Shown here: positions 1 to 8,087 of the stretch, piece after piece
How positions within the stretch are numbered: position 1 is the stretch's first letter
Layout of the letters: each line of letters begins with the position of its first letter
From: Methanobacteriota archaeon
GTDB lineage: Archaea > Thermoplasmatota > Poseidoniia > Poseidoniales > Poseidoniaceae
Reading direction: 5' to 3'
NCBI GenBank assembly: GCA_002722695.1
Contig: PBMS01000049.1
Coordinates: 1-33,991 of the forward strand
Length of the DNA stretch: 33,991 nucleotides
The notes under the pieces: generated by a model
Databases searched by the model: none
Seen by the model: only the letters and a program-made list of their open reading frames with translations
Told to the model about the DNA's origin: nothing
Position numbers and translations under genes: made by a program

Positions 1-1
1 A

Positions 2-2374
2 CTTGGAGAGCAGATATCACTTGAGATTGACGCTATCCAAATGGGAGTCCAGAGGTATCGCAAGTTGTGCGATGAAGCGGTGGCTCGAGGAGAAGCTGGC
101 AGCTTGAAGCCAGTCGAGCGGTTGATAGTCAGTTGGTTCCCATGGCTGGTCAACCGAATCAAGCATGAGCAAGATGAAATACTTGCAGGGAACGCAGGCA
201 ACGGCCGGGCCATTGGAGGTCCGGTCGTTTGTTCTTTAGATGTCGACCGCTTGGCTGTGATCACACTGAACACCATGCTCGGTCGCTGTGTCCAAGAGCC
301 TGCTGGCGATCTGTTCATGAAGATGGCGTATGCCGTTGGCAACGCAGTCATCGCAGAGATCCATCACGACATGATCAGGGACCACGACCGCCGGGACATG
401 GAGGCGCTCGACTCCAGGTTCAGACGGATCACGCCAGCCCGCGTGAACCACTGGGCGAAGAACTCTCTGGATGACCACCTATGGAATCGCAAAGCCTGCG
501 TGACCACTGGCTCCATCCTGATCAACTGTGCCGTTGAGATCTGCACCTTGCCGGCAGAGGTGGACGACGAGGTCGTCATGCAGAAGTCATTCATTCACGA
601 GCGGCAGTGGCGGGACAAAAAGCAGAAAGGCTGCATCCGTTTGAGTGACGCAACCTTCAGGGCCATCGAGGATGGACACATGTTCCGTCAGCACTTGCGG
701 CCAAGGTTCATGCCCATGCTGGTCCCACCATACGAGTGGTGCGATGAGTTGCGTGGGGGGTATGTCAATGTCAAGACCCCTCTCATCTCCAAGCCGACCT
801 CCGACCAGATGACTGCATTGGAGGAGAGCAACACCGAGGTGCTGTACCAGTCCCTGAACGCAATCAACTCCACAGCTTGGAAGGTTAATGACTTCGTGCT
901 GGATGTGATGAGCAAACTCTGGGACCAAGGCGGAGGGTCTGCTGGCATACCGCGTGCCGACCTGGTTCCGATGCCGCCGAAGCCCATCGATATCGAGACC
1001 AATGAAGAAAGCCTGAAGCGATGGAAGCAGGAGGCTCACGATATCCATGGCAAAAACGCCAGCATCAGAGGCCAGCGGATTGAGTTCGTGCAGAAGATAT
1101 CGATGGCACAGCGGATGCTTGAGAAGGATGCGTTCTACTTTCCGCATCAAATGTGCTTTCGATTCAGGTACTACCCTATCCCGGTTTGGCTGAATCACCA
1201 CGGCAATGACTCATCCCGTGGGCTGCTTCACTTTGCAAAGCAAGTTGAGCTGACAGACAGCGGTCGCCGTTGGCTACTGATCCACGCCGCAAACATGTGG
1301 GGCTACGACAAGGCAGACTTCGATGGTCGCATCCAGTATGTGAAAGACATGGCATCTCAAATCAAGATGACGGCCAAAGATCCCATGTCGATGGTGGAGT
1401 GGTGGAGCCAGGCAGACAAGCCGTTCCAGTTTCTTGCCGCATGCAAGGCGCTTTGCGATGACAGGTATGGCTCACGTCTTGCGGTCCACATTGACGGAAG
1501 TTGCAACGGGACTCAGCACTACTGTGCCGCAGCTCGGGATGCCGAAGGTGGCAAGTGGGTGAACCTGATCCCAAGCGACTCACCTCAAGATGCATACGAG
1601 GAAGTGAGGCGAGTGGCCCAGTTGAATATCGAGGCTGACTCCAACCCGATGTCGGACGAGGTGTTGCCGTACCTCACCCGCAGCGTGATCAAGCAGCCGG
1701 TCATGACTTCCAACTACAACGTCACTCGCATTGGTGCGAAGGACCAGGTGAAGCAGAAGCTGAAGGATGCTGAGTTCCCGAACGAACGACTCAAGCCCTG
1801 CTCGATGTACTTGGCGAACGTAACCTTGGACTCTCTTGGCGACGTGTTCACTGGCCCGCAGAAGTTGATGCGTTGGATCGAGGAATCGACCAAGTCAATC
1901 TGCAAGGTGTACCCCAGCGTTGGTCTCAAGTGGAAGACTCCCATGGGTGTGGTGGCTGTCCAGCCATACCGTCAGACCAAGCGGGTCGAGGTAAAGACCG
2001 TAATGCAGCGTGTGATCCTGGGGCATAGGCGTGAAGACCTGCCGGTGTCCAAGGGCAAGCAGCGTCAGGGTGGCCCGCCAAACATAGTCCACTCTTGGGA
2101 TGGCGCTCACGAAGGGATGGTTGCAATCATCTGCTTTGATGAGGAGATTGACTTTGCCGGCATCCACGATGCGTACCTTGCCCACGCTGAGAACATGGAC
2201 CGGGTGGTTGAAATCACGAAGGAACAATTCATCGAGCTGCATGACCAAGATCAGATTGATGAGATCTACAAGTTCTGGAAATTCAACTACCCTCTCGCGG
2301 ATATTGAACCCCCACCGCCGAAAGGCAAACTCGATTTACAGGAGATTATGAACAGTGACTACTTCTTCTCTTGA
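2..2374 (+). CDS. T7-like single-subunit DNA-directed RNA polymerase (5' end cut by window)
   Basis: Phage RNA polymerase that would transcribe phage genes from phage-specific promoters. From the first in-window Met (position 41) 777 residues are visible. The frame is open to the window edge, and the residues before that Met (LEIDAIQ then MGVQRYRKL) align with the T7 segment LEHESYEMGEARFRK. The true start is therefore upstream and about 45 residues are missing compared with the 883-residue T7 enzyme. Counting from Met41, the catalytic signatures are DGSCNGTQHYCA (Asp485, T7 D537), TRSVIKQPVMTSNY (Arg547, Lys551 and Tyr559, matching T7 R627, K631 and Y639), PNIVHSWDGAH, and IHDAY with the second catalytic Asp710 (T7 D812). 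It ends SDYFFS, matching the T7 C-terminal SDFAFA. The residue after the catalytic Tyr is Asn, where T7 has Gly. The next gene overlaps its end by 20 bases. Confidence 0.96.
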   Translation, partial: LGEQISLEIDAIQMGVQRYRKLCDEAVARGEAGSLKPVERLIVSWFPWLVNRIKHEQDEILAGNAGNGRAIGGPVVCSLDVDRLAVITLNTMLGRCVQEPAGDLFMKMAYAVGNAVIAEIHHDMIRDHDRRDMEALDSRFRRITPARVNHWAKNSLDDHLWNRKACVTTGSILINCAVEICTLPAEVDDEVVMQKSFIHERQWRDKKQKGCIRLSDATFRAIEDGHMFRQHLRPRFMPMLVPPYEWCDELRGGYVNVKTPLISKPTSDQMTALEESNTEVLYQSLNAINSTAWKVNDFVLDVMSKLWDQGGGSAGIPRADLVPMPPKPIDIETNEESLKRWKQEAHDIHGKNASIRGQRIEFVQKISMAQRMLEKDAFYFPHQMCFRFRYYPIPVWLNHHGNDSSRGLLHFAKQVELTDSGRRWLLIHAANMWGYDKADFDGRIQYVKDMASQIKMTAKDPMSMVEWWSQADKPFQFLAACKALCDDRYGSRLAVHIDGSCNGTQHYCAAARDAEGGKWVNLIPSDSPQDAYEEVRRVAQLNIEADSNPMSDEVLPYLTRSVIKQPVMTSNYNVTRIGAKDQVKQKLKDAEFPNERLKPCSMYLANVTLDSLGDVFTGPQKLMRWIEESTKSICKVYPSVGLKWKTPMGVVAVQPYRQTKRVEVKTVMQRVILGHRREDLPVSKGKQRQGGPPNIVHSWDGAHEGMVAIICFDEEIDFAGIHDAYLAHAENMDRVVEITKEQFIELHDQDQIDEIYKFWKFNYPLADIEPPPPKGKLDLQEIMNSDYFFS

Positions 2375-3035
2375 GTGTTCCCCGGATAATGGAACAAAAC
2401 CGCTCAGGCTTTACTTCGTTAAAGGCTGGGGTTTAGGAGACTTCATTCGCCGCATGGGCTGGCGCTGGACGATGCGACGACCAGGTGTCTTGCTTGGCTG
2501 CATTGGATCCTCTGTGATTGCCAAGGTATTTCACAGTGATATGCGGCACGTCGTCATGGCATGCGATGGGCAGGTGGTCGACCACCAGTTCAGGACGACA
2601 CTCGTCATGGATGAGCAGCGGTTCGCGAAGGCGTACCCCAACATCATTGGGTGGGTTGATATCCCGGTACGCCGCTGCTGGTCTTTCGACGAGTTGAATC
2701 TCAAGCGCCGTCCTATGTGGCTCGAGTTTATTCTGAGCAACGTGCGATACTACGGAACCCTGTTTACTTGGGGTGCTTGGCAGGGAAAGACTTGCCTCAC
2801 AAACATTTATGTGGCCATGAAGCAGGGGGCTGGGATCGAAGTTCCGTCCCACGTTTGGGCTGGCCCAGTACTGGCCACTTGGCTTTTGGAGAATGGATAT
2901 GTCTGGAACATCCTCGTTGCCGACAAGGCTACCACTGACGGTGGATCAACTGATACGGGAGCTGGACCAGGTTGTAAAGCCTCCGATTGTGCAGACTCCG
3001 GGCTGTCTGAACCAACCGAATCATCTGATATTTGA
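2355..3035 (+). CDS. Hypothetical phage protein; possible papain-like/NlpC-P60-type fold
   Basis: 226 residues starting at GTG 2355 inside the end of the RNA polymerase gene, with AGGAG at 2340-2344. I do not recognise it with certainty. The visible pattern is RHVVMACDGQVVDH near residues 64-77, then a conserved-looking Cys in KTCLTNIYVAM (Cys147), then a hydrophobic stretch ending LATWLLENGY. A His before a Cys in this arrangement recalls circularly permuted NlpC/P60-like proteins that occur in podoviruses; this is a weak inference. The last 40 or so residues are low complexity (TTDGGSTDTG and similar). They lie over the start of the next gene in another frame, so this tail is probably shaped by the overlapping gene. 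Function unknown. Confidence 0.6.
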   Translation: MTTSSLECSPDNGTKPLRLYFVKGWGLGDFIRRMGWRWTMRRPGVLLGCIGSSVIAKVFHSDMRHVVMACDGQVVDHQFRTTLVMDEQRFAKAYPNIIGWVDIPVRRCWSFDELNLKRRPMWLEFILSNVRYYGTLFTWGAWQGKTCLTNIYVAMKQGAGIEVPSHVWAGPVLATWLLENGYVWNILVADKATTDGGSTDTGAGPGCKASDCADSGLSEPTESSDI

Positions 3036-3105
3036 CGCCGGCAGGAGGTCGGTTGTCGACGAACTCTTAAGACTCTTAGAAAGGGAAAGCAATGGGCGCA
3101 CCTGA
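2899..3105 (+). CDS. Small conserved phage protein overlapping the preceding gene
   Basis: A 68-residue protein in a different frame from the gene it overlaps by about 137 bases. Two ATGs are available, at 2893 and 2899. GGAG at 2888-2891 is only one base from the first but seven from the second, so 2899 is preferred. The core LTVDQLIRELDQVVKPP, followed by GRRSVVDELLRLLERE, reads as two amphipathic helices. It resembles small proteins found just before the portal gene in other podoviruses (RAGQRSVVDWL-type motif). The end overlaps the next small gene by 14 bases, suggesting coupled translation. Function unknown. Confidence 0.65.
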   Translation: MSGTSSLPTRLPLTVDQLIRELDQVVKPPIVQTPGCLNQPNHLIFDAGRRSVVDELLRLLERESNGRT

Positions 3106-3271
3106 TATCGAAGTTCCACCGCCACCTCCCCCCCCACCTTTGCCAGCGAAAACCACCGAGCCTGCCCCGTTCAAAGAGACGGACGAGGACGATGACACCC
3201 GTCGTCGAGGCTCACGAACTGCCCTCAGAATTCCAACATACGGGGCTGGTTCTGGTGTGAACCCGAACTGA
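3092..3271 (+). CDS. 59-residue polyproline phage protein preceding portal
   Basis: Short gene (59 residues) with the ribosome site AGGGAAAG just upstream of ATG 3092. The protein opens MGAPDIEV, then has a run of eight prolines, then an acidic patch (ETDEDDD), then RRRGSRTALRIPTYGAGSG and a C-terminal NPN. The RRG...LRIP...GSG pattern is a recurring signature of small proteins encoded directly before the portal gene in T7-like and marine podoviruses. It stops one base before the portal start codon, so the two are probably co-translated. Its role is not known to me; position suggests head assembly or a minor virion part. Confidence 0.75.
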   Translation: MGAPDIEVPPPPPPPPLPAKTTEPAPFKETDEDDDTRRRGSRTALRIPTYGAGSGVNPN

Positions 3272-3272
3272 T

Positions 3273-4868
3273 ATGCTTCCATCAATCCGTGCTGCGTTCG
3301 AGCGAGATGACAGCGAACGCGGTGATTCTCTGGACAAGGCACGCTTGTGTGCCGAACTGACCAAGCCTCACATCCTCCCCCCCGAGGGCTGGAACGATGG
3401 TGAAACTTTGCCCCAGGCTTTCAGCGCCCTTGCAAGCCGTGGCATCACCAACCTGGAGGGTCGCCTCCTCTTGGCTTTGTTCCCAACTGGCCAGCCATTC
3501 TTCCGGCTGAAGCCAGCGACCAAGTTTAAGTTCGATCCAGAGGTGGACCCCAGCCTGCTCCAATCATTTGAAGACAAGTTGAGAATCCATGAAATGATCA
3601 TGCTTGCCAAGTTGGAGAAGGACGACAGCGATGGTGGGACCAACGCCCGCCGTGCTGGCTTCAGGTCTCGGATGCGGTCTGCTATCTCGCAGCTTCTGGT
3701 GACCGGGGACGTGCTGATCCAGATGACGGATGAGTACCAGATCCGAATCCACCGCCGGGACAACTATGTCGTGCGGCGTAGCACCTCGGGTGATGTGATG
3801 TACATGATCACCCGTGAGCAGGTGGACTCACTCTCTCTGTCTCCCGAGCAGATCGAAATGATTGGCTTGGATCTGGAGACCGAGATGAACACTCCGGCCT
3901 ACGACCGGATGCAAGATCTCTACACCAAGTGCGAGTGGAACCCGATGTCCAAACGCTGGGTGGTGGAGCAGCAGGTCAAAGATGTGACGATCGTGACCTC
4001 CGAGGAGAAGGTCTCACCGTACTTTGCTATCCCGTATTCCCTGCCCCCGACTGGACACTACGGTCGAGGAATCATTGAGGAGAATCTGGGCGACGTGCGT
4101 GCCATCAACGAGTTGACCGAGCGGCTTCTTGACTTTGCCGCCCTCAGCTCCAAGCACCTCTTCGCCTTGGATTACTCGAGTCAGGTCCGACCCCAGGATC
4201 TGGCGTTGCCAACCGGCTCCGTATTCCAAGCGAGGGTTCAGGGAGGGCAGGTCACCGATGTGGGCATCCTCCGCACCGACCGTGCCGGCGACTTCGGCGT
4301 GGTCCAGAACGTGCGGGAATCTCTGTCGCGTGACCTGTCCAAGGTCATGATGATGGAAGCCGAGCAACTGCCGACATATGAACGTGCCTCCCGGCTCCAC
4401 GTTGAGAGGGTCGCAATGGAACTAGAAGGCGCTCTGGGCGGCGTCTACGCTCCGATAGCAGATGCCCTTCAGATCCCACTGGTCGAGCGTCTGATGCACC
4501 TCCTGGAGCGGGACGGGGTCATGCCAGCCCTGCCGGCAGACTCGGTCGAGGTCGAGGCTGTGACCGGCATCTCGGCCCTGTCTCGAGAGGGCGACCAGCA
4601 GAAGCTGCTGCAACTGTTGCAGACCATCGCACAGATGGGGCCGGACATGATGCAGCGATTCGACCGCAGCCTCTTGCTCGACATCTTGGTCAGGCACTCT
4701 GGGGTCTACGAACCTGGTCTGGTCAAGTCCGAAGAGGTAATGCAGCAGGAGACTGCCCAGCAACAGCAACAACAAATCATGCAGACTGCCGGCCAACAGG
4801 TGGCACAGTCTGGAGGTCAAGCCCTCGTCGAAGCGGCGATGGGCCAAATGGAGAATCCAAATGTCTGA
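3273..4868 (+). CDS. Portal (head-tail connector) protein, T7 gp8-like
   Basis: 531 residues, close to the 536 of T7 gp8. It forms the dodecameric ring at the capsid vertex through which DNA is packaged and ejected, and it nucleates head assembly. The N-terminal half has TKPHILPPEGW and ITNLEGRLLLALFPTGQPFF, typical of this family. The clip/stem-associated signature is PTGHYGRGIIEENLGD around Tyr263, followed by INELTERLLDFAALSS. The C-terminus is Gln-rich (QQETAQQQQQQI, then QQVAQSGGQ), as in many podoviral portals. It begins right after the polyproline gene, and its stop overlaps the scaffold start by eight bases. Confidence 0.95.
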   Translation: MLPSIRAAFERDDSERGDSLDKARLCAELTKPHILPPEGWNDGETLPQAFSALASRGITNLEGRLLLALFPTGQPFFRLKPATKFKFDPEVDPSLLQSFEDKLRIHEMIMLAKLEKDDSDGGTNARRAGFRSRMRSAISQLLVTGDVLIQMTDEYQIRIHRRDNYVVRRSTSGDVMYMITREQVDSLSLSPEQIEMIGLDLETEMNTPAYDRMQDLYTKCEWNPMSKRWVVEQQVKDVTIVTSEEKVSPYFAIPYSLPPTGHYGRGIIEENLGDVRAINELTERLLDFAALSSKHLFALDYSSQVRPQDLALPTGSVFQARVQGGQVTDVGILRTDRAGDFGVVQNVRESLSRDLSKVMMMEAEQLPTYERASRLHVERVAMELEGALGGVYAPIADALQIPLVERLMHLLERDGVMPALPADSVEVEAVTGISALSREGDQQKLLQLLQTIAQMGPDMMQRFDRSLLLDILVRHSGVYEPGLVKSEEVMQQETAQQQQQQIMQTAGQQVAQSGGQALVEAAMGQMENPNV

Positions 4869-5637
4869 AGGAGAAGTTCAAGGCACGGATCTTTCGATCC
4901 AGTCGCCAGGCGGTGCGCCGAAAGCAGAGGCCCAGGTCGAAGAGGCTGCTATGCCAGCCACTGGGTCCGTCGAGGTCGAGCATCAAAAGCAATACGCTGG
5001 CAAGTTCAACTCGCCAGAGGATCTCGAGAAGTCATACCTGGAGTTGCAGAAGAAGATGGGCGAACGCCCAGACAACAGCCAACTTGGGCTGGATGCTTTG
5101 ATGCAGCAGGCAGGAGTCAGCGGAGAGGAGATTGGAACCAACTGGGTCAACGACGGAAAGCTCACCGACGAGCAGTACCAGAAGTTGTCTGGCGTTGGAT
5201 TCAACAGAGAGATTGTCGACCAGTTCCTGCGTGGCCAAGCAGCCATCTCGCAGAACACTGGCTACGAAGTCCAGCAAGCAAAGAGCCGTGCGTCAACCAT
5301 TGCCGGCGGCGAAGAGCAGTTGGAGAACCTATTCAACTGGGCTGGCCAGAATCTGCCTGCCGACAAAGTTGATTCGCTGAACCAAAGGCTTGCCGACCCA
5401 CGTCAGTACGAGTCGGCGGTCAAAGAGTTGATGTTTGATTGGAAGCAGGCCAGCGGCAGTGGCATGACCCAGGAACTGGTGCAAGGCACGCCAATGCCCA
5501 ACACCATGTCTGGATTTGAAACAGTCGATGAGTACGTCAAAGCAGCGGCAGAGGCAAGACAGAATGGCTTCAATGCCGCATATCTGAAGAGGCTTTCAAA
5601 CACACCCGAACACATCATCAGAGGAGTTGATCGATGA
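4861..5637 (+). CDS. Capsid assembly scaffolding protein, T7 gp9-like
   Basis: 258 residues and acidic; it would be the temporary internal scaffold that guides capsid protein into the procapsid and then leaves. Diagnostic is QYAGKFNSPEDLEKSYLELQ near residues 43-62, the usual YAGKF(K/N)SPE(D/E)LE(K/N)(A/S)Y signature of podoviral scaffolds. The middle is helical and rich in Glu and Gln. The C-terminal part (MSGFETVDEYVKAAAEARQN) fits the capsid-binding region seen in the family. Position between portal and major capsid is the canonical one. ATG 4861 lies inside the portal stop region, giving translational coupling. Confidence 0.92.
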   Translation: MSEGEVQGTDLSIQSPGGAPKAEAQVEEAAMPATGSVEVEHQKQYAGKFNSPEDLEKSYLELQKKMGERPDNSQLGLDALMQQAGVSGEEIGTNWVNDGKLTDEQYQKLSGVGFNREIVDQFLRGQAAISQNTGYEVQQAKSRASTIAGGEEQLENLFNWAGQNLPADKVDSLNQRLADPRQYESAVKELMFDWKQASGSGMTQELVQGTPMPNTMSGFETVDEYVKAAAEARQNGFNAAYLKRLSNTPEHIIRGVDR

Positions 5638-6014
5638 GACGAGACCCAAGACTTATAAAGCGTGCTGCCGTTCTTGAAATGAAGCACAACTTGAGACCTA
5701 GGTTCGCACACCTATCCAACGCCGGTGGCGTTGTATGCGAGCTGGTTGATGTCAAAACTGAAAAGGCGGTACACAGTGCAAAAGGTACAACAGAAGAAGA
5801 TTCATTCCGACTTGCACTTGAATCCTTCGTGCCGCAGGGAACCAAAGAAGAGACCCTCACCAAGGACAATGCAGATCTCACTGAGAAGATCAAGGATCTG
5901 GAGTCCAAACTGGCGGCTCAACAATCTGATGAAGCAACGGAAACGGATCAACCTGATTCGCCGGCTACTGAAGATGACGATGCCGACTGGGATGTGAACG
6001 AAGGCACTCTCTAA
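5634..6014 (+). CDS. Hypothetical small head-region protein, coiled coil with acidic tail
   Basis: 126 residues starting with an ATGA overlap on the scaffold stop. The first 30 residues are basic (MRRDPRLIKRAAVLEMKHNL). A short beta-type segment (GGVVCELVDVKTEKAV) follows, then a predicted coiled coil at about residues 71-97 (ETLTKDNADLTEKIKDLESK) and a strongly acidic tail (ATEDDDADWDVNEG). I do not recognise a family. Its place between scaffold and major capsid and its charge layout suggest a head-assembly partner, which is inference only. Confidence 0.7.
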   Translation: MRRDPRLIKRAAVLEMKHNLRPRFAHLSNAGGVVCELVDVKTEKAVHSAKGTTEEDSFRLALESFVPQGTKEETLTKDNADLTEKIKDLESKLAAQQSDEATETDQPDSPATEDDDADWDVNEGTL

Positions 6015-6126
6015 CAAATCAACTCAAGCCCGTAAGGCTAGGGATACCGCGTAAGCGCCCCGAAGCGTACGGATACCTTGGACTGTTACCTCTACTCTTA
6101 CACCTCTTACAAAAAGGAAAGTCATT
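6015..6126 (+). promoter_or_regulatory. Leader region upstream of the major capsid gene
   Basis: The longest gap in the head block (112 bases). It holds two copies of GGATACC (6042-6048 and 6071-6077, 29 bases apart), each near a CGTAAGG or CGTACGG element, then a pyrimidine-rich stretch with repeated CTCTTAC, then the strong ribosome site AAAAAGGAAAG before ATG 6127. A promoter or translation-enhancing leader for the most abundant protein is expected here. I cannot identify a known phage promoter consensus. Confidence 0.35.
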
Positions 6127-7314
6127 ATGACTCTCGATCTCCCTTCAGGTGCAGGCGCAGGACCAACCGCAGTCCCATTCGGCGCTACTCGCACCCTCTC
6201 CGATAAATTCGGTGCTGACAGCCGTGCGCTTGCACTGAAGATTTTCTCAGGCACAACGCTTGAGCAGTTCTACACCAACTCCGTCTTCTACGATCGCATG
6301 GGCGAGTTCATCGCACAGCGTCAACTTGACGGCGGACACGTCGCTCAGTTCCCAGTCATCGGTGATGACATTGATCTCTTCAACGCGCTTGAAGACAATG
6401 CAGACACCACTGACGGCCCCTTCACTGACGCAGACGACGTTGCCTCTGAAGGTGGCCTCAAGGCTGGCTACCACAACCCAGGCGACTTCATCACTGGTAA
6501 GAAAATCAAGATGTCCGAGAAGACTGTCCGCGTGGACGACGTTCTTGTGGCTGCGATTGACGTGCCATTTGCCGACCTGGACCTCACCCACTTTGACGTG
6601 CTGACCCCGTTCAGCCAGAAGCTGGGTCGTTCACTTGCAACTGACCTCGACCGCAAGATTGCGGCGATTGCCCTCAAGGCTGCTACCACCGCTGCTATTG
6701 CTGGTGTGATGCCGGGCGGTCAAGTTGTTGAAAATACGGTTTCCGGCGGTAGTGGTATTGCCTCGTTCTTTGCCGACAGTTCTGGTGGTTCGACTGCGTT
6801 CAGAAACGACGTTGCCACTTTGGCTCGTCAGTTTGACGAAGACAACGTTCCGCAAGAAGGTCGATTCTTGTTCATTCCTCCTTACATCCGTTCAATCTTG
6901 CGTCACGAACAAGACATCTTCAATCGTGACTTCAACGACGGATCTGTTGCAGGAACCCTCAACACCCGAACCATCGGCGTGCTTGAAGGCTTCCAGTTGA
7001 TCTTGACCAATAACCTTCCTGGTGATTGGACTGGAACGACCAACAGACGTTACGAATTCATTGACACTGAATTCAGCAAGTACGACTTCGAGTGTGGTCT
7101 TACTGCGGCCGGCCAAAAGCGACCTGCTGCTATTGCACTTTGCGGTGCAGGCATGGGTCAGCCCGCTATCGGCATGGTGCAAGCCTCCGGTATGCGGACT
7201 GTCATTGAAGATGACGAGCGTCGTAACGTGAAGTTCATGAAGGCTCAAATGCACGTTGGCTTCGATGTGTTGGCTCCGTTCTGTTCCGGCGTCATCAACA
7301 TGGCCCGATCGTAA
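6127..7314 (+). CDS. Major capsid protein, T7 gp10-like
   Basis: 395 residues, similar in size to the capsid proteins of T7-like phages, with a presumed HK97 fold. Family features are an N-terminal region with ALALKIFSGTTLEQFYTNS, then RQLDGGHVAQFPVIGDD (T7 has SGKSAQFPVLGR at the same place), KKIKMSEKTVRVDDVLVAAI, and SQKLGRSLATDLDRKIAAIA in the spine-helix region. The later part contains RFLFIPPYIRSIL and GVLEGFQLILTNNLP, as in podoviral capsid proteins. Strong ribosome site AAGGAAAG. A UUCG-loop hairpin follows immediately, matching the terminator placed after the capsid gene in T7. Confidence 0.95.
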   Translation: MTLDLPSGAGAGPTAVPFGATRTLSDKFGADSRALALKIFSGTTLEQFYTNSVFYDRMGEFIAQRQLDGGHVAQFPVIGDDIDLFNALEDNADTTDGPFTDADDVASEGGLKAGYHNPGDFITGKKIKMSEKTVRVDDVLVAAIDVPFADLDLTHFDVLTPFSQKLGRSLATDLDRKIAAIALKAATTAAIAGVMPGGQVVENTVSGGSGIASFFADSSGGSTAFRNDVATLARQFDEDNVPQEGRFLFIPPYIRSILRHEQDIFNRDFNDGSVAGTLNTRTIGVLEGFQLILTNNLPGDWTGTTNRRYEFIDTEFSKYDFECGLTAAGQKRPAAIALCGAGMGQPAIGMVQASGMRTVIEDDERRNVKFMKAQMHVGFDVLAPFCSGVINMARS

Positions 7315-7343
7315 TCCTTCTCCTTTCTCTTCTCCTCCAGCCA

Positions 7344-7369
7344 CCTCTCGGTCCTTCGGGGCCGAGAGG
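7344..7369 (+). terminator. UUCG-tetraloop hairpin after the major capsid gene
   Basis: Stem arms CCTCTCGGTCC (7344-7354) and GGGCCGAGAGG (7359-7369), 11 pairs with one T-G wobble, closed by TTCG (7355-7358) on a C-G pair. The stem can extend slightly through CCA/TGG with one bulged base. No clear T-tract follows, so termination may be partial, as it is for the T7 terminator that follows gene 10. The preceding 28 bases are almost pure pyrimidine. Confidence 0.75.
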
Positions 7370-7393
7370 ATGGTGGGGGCTTTGGGTATCGTC

Positions 7394-7621
7394 ATGACCG
7401 TCAATTCAGACCGTACAGTTTCACTGAGCGCAAAAGATTGGTGCGGCATCCTCGCATCAATCATGACCATTCTTGGATCGTTGTTCGCGGTGTACATACA
7501 TCATGACCGACAACTGAGTGTCATCATGACACGTCAGGAGATGGTCATCGAACGAATCAACCGAATCGAAGACAAGCAGGACCAAATTCAAAATGCCAAC
7601 TTCACAACTTCTTCTAACTGA
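7394..7621 (+). CDS. Small membrane protein with coiled coil; candidate holin or lysis-related protein
   Basis: 75 residues if started at ATG 7394. The frame is open further up, but it runs through the terminator hairpin and the capsid gene, so longer versions are unlikely; ATG 7370 would add eight residues. Residues 16-36 (WCGILASIMTILGSLFAVYI) form one transmembrane segment. Residues 40-66 form a charged helix or coiled coil (QEMVIERINRIEDKQDQIQ). One membrane helix followed by a cytoplasmic or periplasmic coiled coil is seen in small phage holin-like or haemolysin XhlA-like proteins. This is suggestive only. It overlaps the next gene by 29 bases. Confidence 0.55.
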   Translation: MTVNSDRTVSLSAKDWCGILASIMTILGSLFAVYIHHDRQLSVIMTRQEMVIERINRIEDKQDQIQNANFTTSSN

Positions 7622-8087
7622 AAAAGCCAAAGCGGTGCTTTACCCCAGCACCTTTACTAATGCCACAACTGTCGGCGTGAGCAACAGCCAGTCTGGCCTT
7701 TCATGCTCTTACGCAAATCTGGCCAAGGTAAGCGTGGCTGCGACTGGTACAGCAGACAACGACCAGATCCGTTTGTACGCCTTTGGGGTCAACACACTTA
7801 CTTCTGGTTCAACCACCACATACGTTCCTCACTTCATTGGTAAGTTCCTCTGCACCTTCGGCACAAAGACTGGCGTGTCCAGTGGCGTGCTGACTGAGAA
7901 TGAAGACTTTGTAGACACCTTTGCCAAAGAAGAGGGAGACTCCAGTACTCGAATCAGCAACGGAACCAACGAAATCGCCACGCTGACTATCGACCTCCAA
8001 GGTGCTGAGTACCTGGTGCTAACGATGAGTGACGCTGGGCTGACCTTTGGCGGCTCGGCACGATTCGCAACGGTGGGCCTCCTGTGA
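7593..8087 (+). CDS. Hypothetical beta-rich virion-type protein
   Basis: 164 residues, rich in Ser, Thr and Gly, with alternating beta-type segments (AKVSVAATGTADNDQIRLYA, TTTYVPHFIGKFLCTFGT, EIATLTIDLQGAEYLVLTMS). No recognised motif. Composition and position directly after the capsid gene suit a capsid decoration or head-surface protein, or a tail-associated protein, but I cannot choose between these. The start lies inside the preceding small membrane gene, and the stop overlaps the next start (GTGA). Confidence 0.65.
   Translation: MPTSQLLLTEKAKAVLYPSTFTNATTVGVSNSQSGLSCSYANLAKVSVAATGTADNDQIRLYAFGVNTLTSGSTTTYVPHFIGKFLCTFGTKTGVSSGVLTENEDFVDTFAKEEGDSSTRISNGTNEIATLTIDLQGAEYLVLTMSDAGLTFGGSARFATVGLL

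Noticed and set aside
587-1201. Minus-strand open frame of 204 residues
   Set aside because: It is antisense to the conserved RNA polymerase core.
4741-4800. CAG/CAA repeat in the portal gene
   Set aside because: It encodes the Gln-rich portal tail usual in this family and is not an independent repeat element.
6015-6126. T7-type promoter before the capsid gene
   Set aside because: No match to T7, SP6 or K11 promoter sequences; the repeats found are too short to call a consensus.
7256-7393. Upstream extension of the small membrane protein gene
   Set aside because: It would run through the capsid gene and the terminator hairpin, and its residues (SPFSSPPATSRSFG) are not protein-like.
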